NCBI RefSeq assembly: GCF_002561455.1
Contig: NZ_NTUP01000018.1
Location: 18,189 to 82,188, forward strand
Direction: 5' to 3'
Source: Bacillus sp. AFS015802
GTDB lineage: Bacteria > Bacillota > Bacilli > Bacillales > Bacillaceae_B
DNA length: 64,000 nucleotides
The notes beneath the pieces were generated by a model, which ran no database searches, had not been told where the DNA came from, and was given only the letters and a program-made list of their open reading frames with translations. A program made the position numbers and the translations under genes. Each line of letters opens with the position of its first letter. The first letter of the stretch is position 1. Of this stretch, positions 18,468 to 26,876 are shown piece by piece.

Positions 18468-18496
18468 TGGGCCACGGGGACAGGTACCCTGTACCA
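18468..18496 (-). repeat. REP-A repeat, reverse orientation
   Basis: Read on the minus strand: TGGTACA, then GGGTACCTGTCCC, then GTGGCCCA. It starts 9 bases after the stop of the GHL10 gene and forms an inverted pair with the copy at 18547, the two flanking a terminator. Confidence 0.8.
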
Positions 18497-18505
18497 CTTA
18501 AAAAG

Positions 18506-18538
18506 AGACGGTGGGATTAACGATCCACCGTCTTTTCT
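18506..18538 (+). terminator. Terminator with GACGGTGG stem
   Basis: AGACGGTGG and CCACCGTCT form a 9-bp stem followed by TTTCTT, terminating the GHL10 gene. It belongs to a recurring local class with GACGA/GACGG stems. The last codons of the opposing regulator gene run through it. Confidence 0.85.
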
Positions 18539-19455
18539 TGGTTGTCTGGGACAAGGGACCTGTCCCTATGTCCCGAAAGCTTTGAAATCTCCTCAATCTT
18601 CGGTGCAAGAAACGCCACATAAGGCTCATCATTCCGGAGCTCAAACATGTGCAAAGCGTGCGTGAAAAAAGGAAGGGCTTCTTCGTATTGATTCTTGAGT
18701 TCATAATTGTAGCCAATTTGGTAATGAAGCTCCCCCATTCCCCAAAGCAGTTCCTCATCAAAGCCCCATTTGATGGCTTTATGACAGTATTTCGATGATT
18801 CATCAAGCTCTCCTAAGCGTGTCAGCGCTCTCGCGATATTATAAAATAATTTGGTTTTAATGCTTTTATCTTGTAATTGTCCGGTTGTATTCATGGCCGT
18901 TTCGACTTGCTTAAAATAATGAAGGGCTTCTTCATATTGATGTTTGTTGTAATGAATGGCACCGTTGCTGGCCAGGATCTCCATTTCCCTCTCAGACATT
19001 GCCTTTTTCTGATGAGCGGTGAGGTGAAATGCTTTATGTAAAAGGGTAAAGGCCGTTTCGGCATCCCGGTTCACTTCGAATTGATAAATCCCTTTGTGCC
19101 AGCAAAGAAGTTGAAGGAGTTCATTATCCTTATAAAATAGTGGATTCTTTTCCTCGTTCTTTACCAGTTCCATCATTTCCTCGTATTTCCGATAAACCCT
19201 AAGGTGCCTCAATTGTTTTTCCACTTCTATTATGTAATCAAGACGCGGAGTAGTCCCGATTTCAAAGAAAAAGTTAACGTCGACGCCAAGCTTAACCGAA
19301 ATTTGGTATAAAGCCGTGGCGCTGGGATAGATATCCCCATTTTCAATTCGGCTGATCAGCGCCTGAGTACAGATTCCTTCTGCGAGATCCCCTTGGGTAA
19401 TCCCGACAGCCTTTCTCAATTCCCTGATCTTTTTTCCGATGACTGAGTAATCCAT
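18517..19455 (-). CDS. PlcR/NprR-like HTH-TPR regulator (RRNPP type)
   Basis: 312 residues. An N-terminal Xre-type helix-turn-helix (about 5-60: GKKIRELRKAVGITQGDLAE, then ISRIENGDIYPSATALYQIS) is followed by TPR-like helices to about 290. This is the architecture of peptide-sensing PlcR/NprR regulators, although no adjacent signal-peptide gene is visible. It is divergent from the inhA gene and probably regulates it (inference). The last 19 residues are odd: residues 294-304 are encoded by a REP-A copy and the final 7 plus the stop by a terminator stem, so the original 3' end seems to have been replaced. Two HTH_TPR copies exist here; a remnant lies at 41692. Confidence 0.85.
   Translation of the reverse strand: MDYSVIGKKIRELRKAVGITQGDLAEGICTQALISRIENGDIYPSATALYQISVKLGVDVNFFFEIGTTPRLDYIIEVEKQLRHLRVYRKYEEMMELVKNEEKNPLFYKDNELLQLLCWHKGIYQFEVNRDAETAFTLLHKAFHLTAHQKKAMSEREMEILASNGAIHYNKHQYEEALHYFKQVETAMNTTGQLQDKSIKTKLFYNIARALTRLGELDESSKYCHKAIKWGFDEELLWGMGELHYQIGYNYELKNQYEEALPFFTHALHMFELRNDEPYVAFLAPKIEEISKLSGHRDRSLVPDNQEKTVDR
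18547..18574 (+). repeat. REP-A repeat inside the regulator 3' end
   Basis: TGGGACA, AGGGACCTGTCCC, TATGTCCC on the plus strand. It is translated on the minus strand as part of the regulator C-terminus (GHRDRSLVPD). Confidence 0.9.
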
Positions 19456-19837
19456 TGGTCCACCTCCAAGAAGGTTTGGTTATCTATATTTTAACAGAAT
19501 AGTATACGGACGGTTCTTAAACCTTCATATAATGGGCCCAACCCCTACATACGGGTATATACTATACTAAACTCCATTTACATTTTCCTCACCTTCAACA
19601 AATATCTATAATCTATCCAAAAGCCATAGAATGAGCCAGAGAGACAGGTACCTTGGATTTTTAGGGGAGATATTGGGACCAAAGGATCTTTCCCCCTGGT
19701 GTTCTGTTACCGAAATATTAAATTATTACATTTATTTTACAAGTGTAAGAAAGAGAAGGTAACTTCGTTCTGTATAAAGAATTCTGAATAATAGGAACTT
19801 ATAACTATGTTCTATATACTTTTGAGGGGGAATTGGT
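19456..19837. other. Divergent intergenic region upstream of inhA and the regulator
   Basis: 382 AT-rich bases. It contains a REP-B core (ACGGACGGTTCTT, 19506-19518), a degenerate REP-A-like stretch (19632-19656) and several TA-rich repeats near 19555-19575. I could not find a clean PlcR box (TATGNAN4TNCATA) or an unambiguous promoter. The binding site of the divergent regulator would be expected here. Confidence 0.4.
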
Positions 19838-22198
19838 TTGAGGAAGAAAAGAAAAGCTGCTTCTGCAGCACTAGCAACAATGCTCGGTCTTAGTACTTTA
19901 GCTGTGGGTCCGGCTGTGTCTACTGCTCAGTCGGTGGAGATGAAGAGTGTATTGAATGAGGTAACGGGGAAGAGTGTAGTGGATCATGGTTACCATGATT
20001 CTACTTTCGACTTAGGCATTGCCAATGATGAGAGATTAATAGACATGCTGAAGAAAGAAGGAAAGATTGCCGTTGATGCTAGTCCTGCCCAGGCAGAAAA
20101 GGCTTTATCAAAATATCTTAAATCTAAAGCAGAAGGAGCCAAGAAATCTAAAGCTGAGAAAGAGAAAAATGTAAAACTTGATCCTATAAAAGAAGTCAGT
20201 TCAAATGGTGTTACTAAGGGGAAAGGAAATAAACTGGGACAAGCAAAGAAAGGGGTCGTGGCTTCAGTTAAAGAAGAAAAGTGGGAGGGAGCACAATCAA
20301 AAGATAATCTGCTCATCCTATTGATTGAATTTGATGATTTTAAAGCGTCAGATATCAAAGAGGAATATACGGATATGTACTATGAAGATTATACACCAGC
20401 GCATTATGAGGATATGCTCTTTAATGATGAAAGCTATGCAGGGCCAAATGGTGAAAAATTAATATCCATGAAGCGCTTTTATGAGGAGCAATCCGGGGGG
20501 AGTTACTCTGTAGATGGCCATGTATCTTCCTATTGGTATAAAGCAAAACATGATGCAGCATATTATGGTGGAAACAATAGCAGTGATAATGACTCTAATC
20601 CCGGTGAGTTAATAAAAGAGGCATTGGCTCAAGCGGCACAAGATCCTTCTATTAATCTGTCAGATTTTGATCAGGATGGAGACCACTTCATTGATCAACT
20701 GATGGTTGTTCACTCCAGTGTAGGGGAAGAAGCTGGTGGGGGTGAATTAGGTGAAGATGCCATTTGGTCACATAAGTCGAGTATCTATGATGTAATAGAC
20801 GGAAAAGCATATTATCATAAAATTCCAGGTACTGATATGTATGCATACGGTTATACCATTCAACCGGCAGACGGGGCGGCAGGAGTGTTCACCCATGAAT
20901 TTGGACATGCACTAGGTCTTCCGGATGAGTATGATACGATTTACTCTGGCGCCGGCGAAGCAGTAAGCTACTGGTCCATCATGGCAAGCGGAAGTTGGGC
21001 GGGTAATATTCCAGGGACAGAACCGACTGGATTCAGTGCCTGGTCAAAAGAGTTCTTGCAATCGACGATGCCTGATAGTAATTGGCTGAAAAACGGTTCT
21101 GTATCACTTGAGGACGTGAACCAAAAGGGTGTTGAAGTCCTGCTTGATGAAGCAGTGACCAAAGGAACGAATAACGATGCTGTACGCGTGGATCTTCCTG
21201 ATAAGGTAAACGTAATCAATAAACCTGTTACTGGCGAGTTTGAGTATTACGGTGGCAAGGGCGATGAGGCAGATCATAAAATGGTTACAACTGTGGATCT
21301 GACTTCCGCAGCGAATGCTACGTTGGATTATGATATCTGGTATGAAACCGAAGAAAACTGGGATTACGGTATGGTTCAGGTTTCTGTAGATGGGGGAGGC
21401 ACTTGGGAATCTTTATCTACGCCTAACACGAATTCCGATTTAGTAGAAGGAGGATATCCGGCGATTCAAAAGAATTTGCCTGGCTACACAGGATCAAGTA
21501 ATGGCTGGCTGCATGAATCCATTGATTTGAGTGCGTATGCAGGGCAAGAGATTCAGTTGCAGTTCCGTTCCATGACTGACTGGGGCGCGAATCTTAACGG
21601 GATCTTTGTAGACAATGTTTCTGTTAAGGCAGATGGTACTGAAATTTTGTTTGATGGAGCTGAAGGTGAAGATCTCTTTACACTTGATGGTTTCAAGACT
21701 CACACCGGATCTTATACTTCACCTCATTACTATTTACTTGAGTGGAGATCTCAGAACGGCGTAGATGAAGGATTGGGCAATATCCGCCGTGGGGCAAGCT
21801 TAATGTCCTTTGATCCAGGGTTGGTTGTATGGTATGTGGACGAAGCATATGGTGACAACTGGACAGGATCCCACCCTGGCGATGGCTTCCTGGGAGTGGT
21901 GGATGCGGATCAGCACACTAATTATTGGAGTGATGGTACTGTGGGTACTACGCGATACCAAATCCATGATGCCGCATTTAGTCTGAATAAATCAGAAAAG
22001 ATGTTCTTGGACTATCCGGGTCTATTTACTATGAAAGACAACTTCACTAAGCGCACGCCATTATTTGACGATAGTTTGGATTATAGCAACCCAGGACTTG
22101 TAGATGCAGGTCGTAACGTACCAAACTACGGACTGAAATTCCGTGTAACCGGTGAAAGTGTGGATGGAACAGTTGGAAAAGTATTGATCTACAAGTAA
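19838..22198 (+). CDS. Immune inhibitor A-like M6 metalloprotease
   Basis: 786 residues, secreted. It starts at TTG with GAGGGGG upstream; MRKKRKAASAALATMLG begins a Sec signal peptide. A charged propeptide (to about 145) precedes the M6 domain. The zinc motif HEFGHALGLPDEYD begins at His353, and the met-turn region is YWSIMASGSW. The C-terminal half is a jelly-roll/MAM-like beta domain plus VEG-type tail as in InhA of B. cereus, where InhA degrades host antibacterial proteins. Here it is more likely a general exoprotease. The divergent PlcR-like regulator suggests density-dependent control. Confidence 0.92.
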   Translation: MRKKRKAASAALATMLGLSTLAVGPAVSTAQSVEMKSVLNEVTGKSVVDHGYHDSTFDLGIANDERLIDMLKKEGKIAVDASPAQAEKALSKYLKSKAEGAKKSKAEKEKNVKLDPIKEVSSNGVTKGKGNKLGQAKKGVVASVKEEKWEGAQSKDNLLILLIEFDDFKASDIKEEYTDMYYEDYTPAHYEDMLFNDESYAGPNGEKLISMKRFYEEQSGGSYSVDGHVSSYWYKAKHDAAYYGGNNSSDNDSNPGELIKEALAQAAQDPSINLSDFDQDGDHFIDQLMVVHSSVGEEAGGGELGEDAIWSHKSSIYDVIDGKAYYHKIPGTDMYAYGYTIQPADGAAGVFTHEFGHALGLPDEYDTIYSGAGEAVSYWSIMASGSWAGNIPGTEPTGFSAWSKEFLQSTMPDSNWLKNGSVSLEDVNQKGVEVLLDEAVTKGTNNDAVRVDLPDKVNVINKPVTGEFEYYGGKGDEADHKMVTTVDLTSAANATLDYDIWYETEENWDYGMVQVSVDGGGTWESLSTPNTNSDLVEGGYPAIQKNLPGYTGSSNGWLHESIDLSAYAGQEIQLQFRSMTDWGANLNGIFVDNVSVKADGTEILFDGAEGEDLFTLDGFKTHTGSYTSPHYYLLEWRSQNGVDEGLGNIRRGASLMSFDPGLVVWYVDEAYGDNWTGSHPGDGFLGVVDADQHTNYWSDGTVGTTRYQIHDAAFSLNKSEKMFLDYPGLFTMKDNFTKRTPLFDDSLDYSNPGLVDAGRNVPNYGLKFRVTGESVDGTVGKVLIYK

Positions 22199-22208
22199 GT
22201 AGGGGAGA

Positions 22209-22233
22209 GCCGGGGGACAGGTCCCTTGGCCCC
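22209..22233 (-). repeat. REP-A repeat, reverse orientation
   Basis: Minus-strand reading: GGGGCCA, AGGGACCTGTCCC, CCGGC. The left arm is GGGCC, matched on the other side by an imperfect GGC. It lies 10 bases after the inhA stop. Confidence 0.8.
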
Positions 22234-22291
22234 ACTTCCGAGCTGGTTTTAAGATTAATTACTTGGTTAGACACATAGAGAACGAACTTTA

Positions 22292-22326
22292 GGAAGCCAG
22301 GGGTCCGATCCCTGCGCTTCCTTTTC
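22292..22326 (+). terminator. inhA terminator
   Basis: GGAAGC-CAGGG pairs with CCCTG-C-GCTTCC over a 7-base loop, then TTTTC. The hairpin superficially resembles a tRNA T-arm plus acceptor end, but no other tRNA parts precede it. The rest of the gap to 22515 shows nothing I can identify. Confidence 0.7.
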
Positions 22327-22515
22327 AATTAATGGTGACACCAGGGGCAATCCCCACGCTTATCCTTTGGGAACGGTCTATCTTCTAAGCCTATGGGATT
22401 AGAAAAATTCTGCTGACTACTTCACAAGGCCTTTACCCATTTGTGCGTTAATCACATTGGAAAATCAAATCTAAAAAAGTAAATCGAATTTCTTAAAAAG
22501 GCAGAGGAGGGTTCG

Positions 22516-22866
22516 ATGAGTGGTAAATCAAGATTATTATTAATGGTACTAATTTCTATGGTTCTATTCTTATTATCAGGTTGTTTAAATTCACACTATG
22601 ATGGAATAATTTGTGCGAAAAATGATGAATTCAATAGAGTATTAGTCATTCAAAATGTCTCTAAGGAACTAATCGAAGAGAAAGAAATTGGAGAAATCAT
22701 AAAACTGGCCCAAAAAAATGATGGTATATGGTTTGGTGTTCAAAAAGAAAAATACGAAAAACTCAATATAGGTGTAAAAGTTGAAGTGGAATATTCGAAA
22801 AATGGAAATACGTTAACTTCGGATCCCCCTATAACGGGGGCAAAAAATATTAAGGTAATTGAATAG
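22516..22866 (+). CDS. Small lipoprotein, DUF3221-like
   Basis: 116 residues. A hydrophobic signal ends in the lipobox LLSGC (Cys22), so it is membrane-anchored outside the cell. The body reads as a small beta-barrel with DGIICAKNDEFNRVLVIQNV, later GIWFGVQ and VKVEVEYS, resembling the DUF3221 lipoproteins of Bacillus. An AGGAGGG site precedes the ATG. Function unknown. Codon use is more A/T-rich than the flanking protease genes. Confidence 0.7.
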   Translation: MSGKSRLLLMVLISMVLFLLSGCLNSHYDGIICAKNDEFNRVLVIQNVSKELIEEKEIGEIIKLAQKNDGIWFGVQKEKYEKLNIGVKVEVEYSKNGNTLTSDPPITGAKNIKVIE

Positions 22867-22974
22867 GTAATTCGGGACGGTACCGATTCGACTAAGATAG
22901 TTAGGGATAATGGAGGCGTAGAGGATGATGTGTCCCGAAGAACGTAAGCTTAATATCGAAACAGTGTGTCATGG

Positions 22975-23010
22975 GAAAAGCCCTCTCTTTTTAAAGAAAA
23001 GGCTTTTTTT
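22975..23010. terminator. Bidirectional terminator
   Basis: AAAAGCC pairs with GGCTTTTTTT over a T/A-rich loop, between the lipoprotein gene (plus) and the SDR gene (minus). T-run on the plus side and A-run on the other allow use in both directions. Confidence 0.7.
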
Positions 23011-23043
23011 ACGGTTGGACCAATTAAATTTTATAGATTCATA

Positions 23044-23790
23044 TTATTTAAACGAAGCATACCCCTCATCCGCCATCACAACACTGCCATTGATCGCATC
23101 TGCTTCCTCCAGTGACAGAAGATAAACGGCGTTGGCCAATTGCTCAGGCTGGGTCAGTTTGTTCCCCATGACCTTCGCTTTCATGGAATCAATGATGCCG
23201 TGGTCTTTATAGCCCTGGATGATCGGCGTGTCGACGACTCCCGGGGCGATGCCGACGACGCGGATTCCGTAAGGTGCCAGTTCCAGTGCCGCTGATTTCG
23301 TCATCATGTTGACGGCTCCTTTTGTGGCGTGGTAGGCGAATGTGTTCGGTGATGCCAGGACTCCGAATACGGAAGTGGTGTTGATGATGACGCCTTTGAT
23401 GTTCAGTTCCTTCATTTTCTTAGCCGCTGCGATGATGCCGTATGCGACTCCATGCTGGTTGATATCGATGATTTTATGATAAGCGTCCATATTCATGTCG
23501 AGTACTGGTGTAGGTGACCCGATTCCGGCATTGTTGAACATGATATCGATTCTGCCGTATTCTTCTACTGTTTTCTCGACTAAGCTGGTTACGTCTTCAT
23601 GCTTGGACACGTCCGTTTTGATGAAGATGGCTTCACCGCCGTTGGAACGGATCATTTCCACCGTTTCATTACCCAATTCTTCATTGAAGTCCGCGACGAC
23701 AACCCGGTCTCCCTTTTTGGCAAACTTCAGACAGGTTTCTCTTCCGATCCCGCTTGCTCCGCCCGTAATGACTGCTACTCTTTTCGTCAT
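23044..23790 (-). CDS. Short-chain dehydrogenase/reductase (SDR)
   Basis: 248 residues, classical SDR. TGGASGIG (9-16) binds the nucleotide, Asp/Phe after VVVADF suggests NAD preference, NNAG is at 86-89, and the catalytic set is Ser140, Tyr153 and Lys157 (YHATK). The substrate cannot be read from the sequence; close relatives are annotated as glucose or 3-hydroxybutyrate dehydrogenases. It is divergent from a LysR regulator, a layout that usually means the regulator controls it. Confidence 0.9.
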   Translation of the reverse strand: MTKRVAVITGGASGIGRETCLKFAKKGDRVVVADFNEELGNETVEMIRSNGGEAIFIKTDVSKHEDVTSLVEKTVEEYGRIDIMFNNAGIGSPTPVLDMNMDAYHKIIDINQHGVAYGIIAAAKKMKELNIKGVIINTTSVFGVLASPNTFAYHATKGAVNMMTKSAALELAPYGIRVVGIAPGVVDTPIIQGYKDHGIIDSMKAKVMGNKLTQPEQLANAVYLLSLEEADAINGSVVMADEGYASFK

Positions 23791-23846
23791 GTGTAATTCC
23801 TCCTTGTTTTAACTCTGTATTTATTTTAACATTCGCATAAATTTAT

Positions 23847-23874
23847 TATAATTTAATAAAACTAACATTTAGTT
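23847..23874 (+). promoter_or_regulatory. TATAAT box and AACTAA-N3-TTAGTT inverted repeat
   Basis: In the 110-base divergent gap, TATAAT (23847-23852) is followed by the palindrome AACTAA-CAT-TTAGTT (23860-23874). This symmetric site next to a LysR gene is a candidate operator for the regulator, overlapping both promoters. The binding partner is inferred. Confidence 0.45.
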
Positions 23875-23900
23875 AAGCGTAACTTAAGGAGGGACGGACC

Positions 23901-24794
23901 TTGAATATGGAACAGTTGGAGCATGTGGCAGCGGTGGCAAGGGCAGGGGCGCTTACGAAGGCGGCGGAGCATTTGCATGTGAGTGCGTCAGCCGTGAGTC
24001 AGTCCATTACTAAGCTGGAGCAGGAGCTCGGAGTCCAGATTTTTATCCGCAATCGGCAGGGGACGGCGTTGACGGCTGATGGGAAGACGATCATGAAGAA
24101 AGTGGACAATGTCCTGGCTGCCATCGGGGAACTGAAGGAAGAAGCGAACCGGTGCACGGATACCCTTGGCGGGGAGCTGAAGATCGGCATCATCCCCGGT
24201 CCCATCAACCTTCTGATCGATGTGGTCTCGGCTTATAGAACCGATTACCCGAACGTCAAGGTGGAGATTCATGAAATGGGCCCGGTGAAGATTGTCGAAG
24301 GAGTCGAGAACAACGAGCTGGATATTGGCCTGATTTTAACGTCTGGAACGTTCCATGTTCAACATCATGAGCTTGTGGCGGAAGAGCTCATGGAAGGGAA
24401 AATGGTCGCCGGTGTTCATGAGCATTCCCCGTTGGCGTCATTTGACCAAATCAACCCGCGACAGCTCATCGGTGAAACCCTCGTCCTGTACAACGATGAT
24501 TACATTAAACAGTTCGCGTTCGATACTTTATCACCCCACGGCCCCATTGATATCCTTTTTACGACAAATAATATAGAGGCCATCAAGAGGGCAGTCCAAA
24601 GCGGGGTGGCTGTGACGCTTGGAATGGATTATTCATTCCGGACACGTGCGCCCTATCCCAGTCAACCCATCATCCCGATTGAAATCGAAGGAACCGGGAA
24701 AGAGCCCCTTCATCTTGCCTTGATCAGGAGAAAGGATAGTGTCCCTTCGCGGAGAGTGAAGGAGTTTATGAAGAGGGTCCGGAGGGAGTTTTAA
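23901..24794 (+). CDS. LysR-family transcriptional regulator
   Basis: 297 residues. The N-terminal winged helix (MEQLEHVAAVARAGALTKAA, then HVSASAVSQSITKLEQELG) is typical LysR, followed by the LysR substrate-binding domain starting GGELKIGIIPGP. The TTG start at 23901 has AAGGAGGG at good spacing; the in-frame ATG two codons later is too far. It probably controls the divergent SDR gene and itself. Confidence 0.92.
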   Translation: MNMEQLEHVAAVARAGALTKAAEHLHVSASAVSQSITKLEQELGVQIFIRNRQGTALTADGKTIMKKVDNVLAAIGELKEEANRCTDTLGGELKIGIIPGPINLLIDVVSAYRTDYPNVKVEIHEMGPVKIVEGVENNELDIGLILTSGTFHVQHHELVAEELMEGKMVAGVHEHSPLASFDQINPRQLIGETLVLYNDDYIKQFAFDTLSPHGPIDILFTTNNIEAIKRAVQSGVAVTLGMDYSFRTRAPYPSQPIIPIEIEGTGKEPLHLALIRRKDSVPSRRVKEFMKRVRREF

Positions 24795-24797
24795 GGG

Positions 24798-24818
24798 GAG
24801 CAGGGGGGGCGGTTCTCC
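24798..24818 (+). repeat. REP-B repeat core
   Basis: AGCAGGGGGGGCGGTTCTCC shares the AGCAtgGGGaCGGTTCT core with copies at 28879 and 36681. It starts 4 bases after the LysR stop codon. Confidence 0.55.
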
Positions 24819-24828
24819 AAAAACGTTG

Positions 24829-24857
24829 AAAAGACGAGGGGGTAATCCCCTCGTCAC
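24829..24857 (-). terminator. Terminator of the M4 protease gene
   Basis: GACGAGGGG and CCCCTCGTC form a 9-bp stem. The T-run (CTTTTC) is on the minus strand, so it ends the leftward protease transcript. It may also act weakly for the LysR gene. Confidence 0.8.
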
Positions 24858-24868
24858 TATTTAGCATC

Positions 24869-24897
24869 TGGGACAAGGGACCTGTCCCTCCGTCCCA
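24869..24897 (+). repeat. REP-A repeat, near-consensus copy
   Basis: TGGGACA, AGGGACCTGTCCC, TCCGTCCCA. It abuts the stop codon of the M4 protease gene with no gap and lies 12 bases from its terminator. Confidence 0.92.
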
Positions 24898-26646
24898 CTA
24901 TTCAGCCGGAACCCCAACAGCATCATAAGCATTGATGACGGTTTGCACCTGTGCCGATGGTTGACCATTTTTATCCGGAAACTTGTCGCGTGTGGCCTGG
25001 ATGGCAGCTTCACGCATTTCTTTGAAACCGGAGGAAGGTGTCAGATATTTTGTCAGCGCACTGTAGAAGATCGCGCCTGTTTGACTTGCGCCAAGTCCCG
25101 TCACTGTTACACCGTTGTGTGTGCCGCCTTCTGAAATCAAGTAGGCTGCTTTATTGTTGATGCTGCTGTTGATGTGCACGCCGCCTTTATCCAGTTCTCC
25201 CGTGTAGCGATCCTCATAGTGATCAGGGTAACGGTTATCCCTCATTTCGTATGCTGCAGGAAGGGATTTGGTACGTGGGTCTTTCAAGGAACGAAGACCG
25301 CCGTCTCCCGCTTTATTCGGTGTATAAATATCCTCACCCATTTCCCACTCTGAAGGATTTGTATAAGAACCGGAAGAGTACATTTCCGCTATTTCTCCGA
25401 AAATATCCGCCAATGATTCATTGATGGCCCCCGATTCATTTTCATACGTCAGGTTGGCCGTATTGGAAATGACGCCGTGGGTGATTTCATGACCAGCCAC
25501 GTCCAATCCGCCGGCTAAAGAACCAAGGGTCAACCCATCGCCATCACCGTACAGCATTTGCTTTCCGTTCCAGGCTGCGTTATTCCATTTGGAACCGATA
25601 TGAACCGTGCTGATGAACGGCGTGCCTTTTCCGTCGATCCCGTTGCGCTTATGGGCACCTTGATAGTATTTATTGATTTTGTCGGCATTGGTATGAGCGG
25701 AAACGGCTGCCGGGTCATAGAAGAAATTGGTGGAACTCTTTGTATTGATTTCAAATCCGGTGAATCCAAATAGGGCAGATAGCAGGATGAATGGTGTTTC
25801 AGGCATACGGCGGGCATCGAACGTTGCAAGAGGAACGATGTTTGGTTTACCAAATGATCCCCCCGCGATGGAGCCTCCATATAAGTAGCTGGTTCCCGTT
25901 GCCTCGTCTTTTCCAACAGGGAAATACTGCATTTTCCCGAACACGTTCAATCCTCTTCCCTGGGCTACAGTAAGACTTGTCGGGTCCACTTCATGCATCG
26001 CGTTGAAGTGGTTGACCACCTCTCCGTTCGTAGCATCCACGAAGTAATGGAAATAGCCTGGCGCCGGGGTGGAAGTGGATACCTTCACTAAATAGGTTAA
26101 GTAGTATTTCCCTTCATGGGGATAAATCGTTAACTCCGTGTCCATGCCATCGTAGTTTTTTAGTTCATCCACGCCGATCTCGGATGCCACACCTGCTTTG
26201 GCGATGTTCTCAGCTTCTTCCTTTTCAATGGCTGCTTCAGTTGGAATGATGGTGCGGGCAAGCTTTTGTGTAACGGTACCAAACGATGCATACACATTGT
26301 TGTTGGCATCCAACGCAACGGTTTGTCCGGATCCGTAAATCGGTATACCCTGATACTGCTCGACTGTGCGTACATGGTATGTACCCGTTTCGCTGTCTGT
26401 TTCCTCGCTGATGATTTTGAACTGATCTCCTGCAGTCAGGGATTTTGTTTTCTCCAGTACTTTAGATTGAAGGAAAGCCTTCACAACCTCCTGCTTGCTT
26501 AAGCCTTCAGCTTGTACAGAAACGACGCTTGCAGGTCCCGCCAATCCAGGTAAGGTCGGTGCCAATCCTCCCAATGTAACCGATAATGCCAATACTGCAG
26601 GAATCGCCGCTTTCTTACTCATTTTCTTCTGCTTTTTCTTTTTCAA
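24898..26646 (-). CDS. M4 neutral protease (bacillolysin/thermolysin family)
   Basis: 582 residues, secreted. A Lys-rich start, hydrophobic core and VSVQAEG form the signal peptide; an FTP/PepSY propeptide (about 45-240) acts as folding chaperone and inhibitor. In the mature enzyme the zinc motif HEITH is at 386-390, and NESLADIFGE supplies the third ligand about 20 residues later. DKGGVHINSSINNKAAYL holds the transition-state His region. It starts at TTG. A zinc endopeptidase for extracellular protein degradation; nprB/nprE-like. Confidence 0.94.
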   Translation of the reverse strand: MKKKKQKKMSKKAAIPAVLALSVTLGGLAPTLPGLAGPASVVSVQAEGLSKQEVVKAFLQSKVLEKTKSLTAGDQFKIISEETDSETGTYHVRTVEQYQGIPIYGSGQTVALDANNNVYASFGTVTQKLARTIIPTEAAIEKEEAENIAKAGVASEIGVDELKNYDGMDTELTIYPHEGKYYLTYLVKVSTSTPAPGYFHYFVDATNGEVVNHFNAMHEVDPTSLTVAQGRGLNVFGKMQYFPVGKDEATGTSYLYGGSIAGGSFGKPNIVPLATFDARRMPETPFILLSALFGFTGFEINTKSSTNFFYDPAAVSAHTNADKINKYYQGAHKRNGIDGKGTPFISTVHIGSKWNNAAWNGKQMLYGDGDGLTLGSLAGGLDVAGHEITHGVISNTANLTYENESGAINESLADIFGEIAEMYSSGSYTNPSEWEMGEDIYTPNKAGDGGLRSLKDPRTKSLPAAYEMRDNRYPDHYEDRYTGELDKGGVHINSSINNKAAYLISEGGTHNGVTVTGLGASQTGAIFYSALTKYLTPSSGFKEMREAAIQATRDKFPDKNGQPSAQVQTVINAYDAVGVPAE

Positions 26647-26876
26647 ACCCTTTCACCCTCTCGTCGAATTGAGATATCTAACAATTTAAATTATTGGGAA
26701 AATAAAGCGTGAAAGCAATTGGGTTATTTCCTGTGCGCTGTTATGCGATTTGTGCAATTTTACGGCTGAATTCGACAAAATTCCTTCCTGTTTTTGAACG
26801 AAATTAACCCAATTTCAATTGTTTGATGATTCTGTATACTTAGAGTCAAATGAGTGGTTAAAAGGGGAGTGATCAT

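Noticed and set aside
22292..22326. tRNA fragment: the hairpin resembles a T-arm plus acceptor end
   Set aside because: There is no D-arm, anticodon arm or CCA, and the stem plus TTTT fits a terminator in the right place after inhA.
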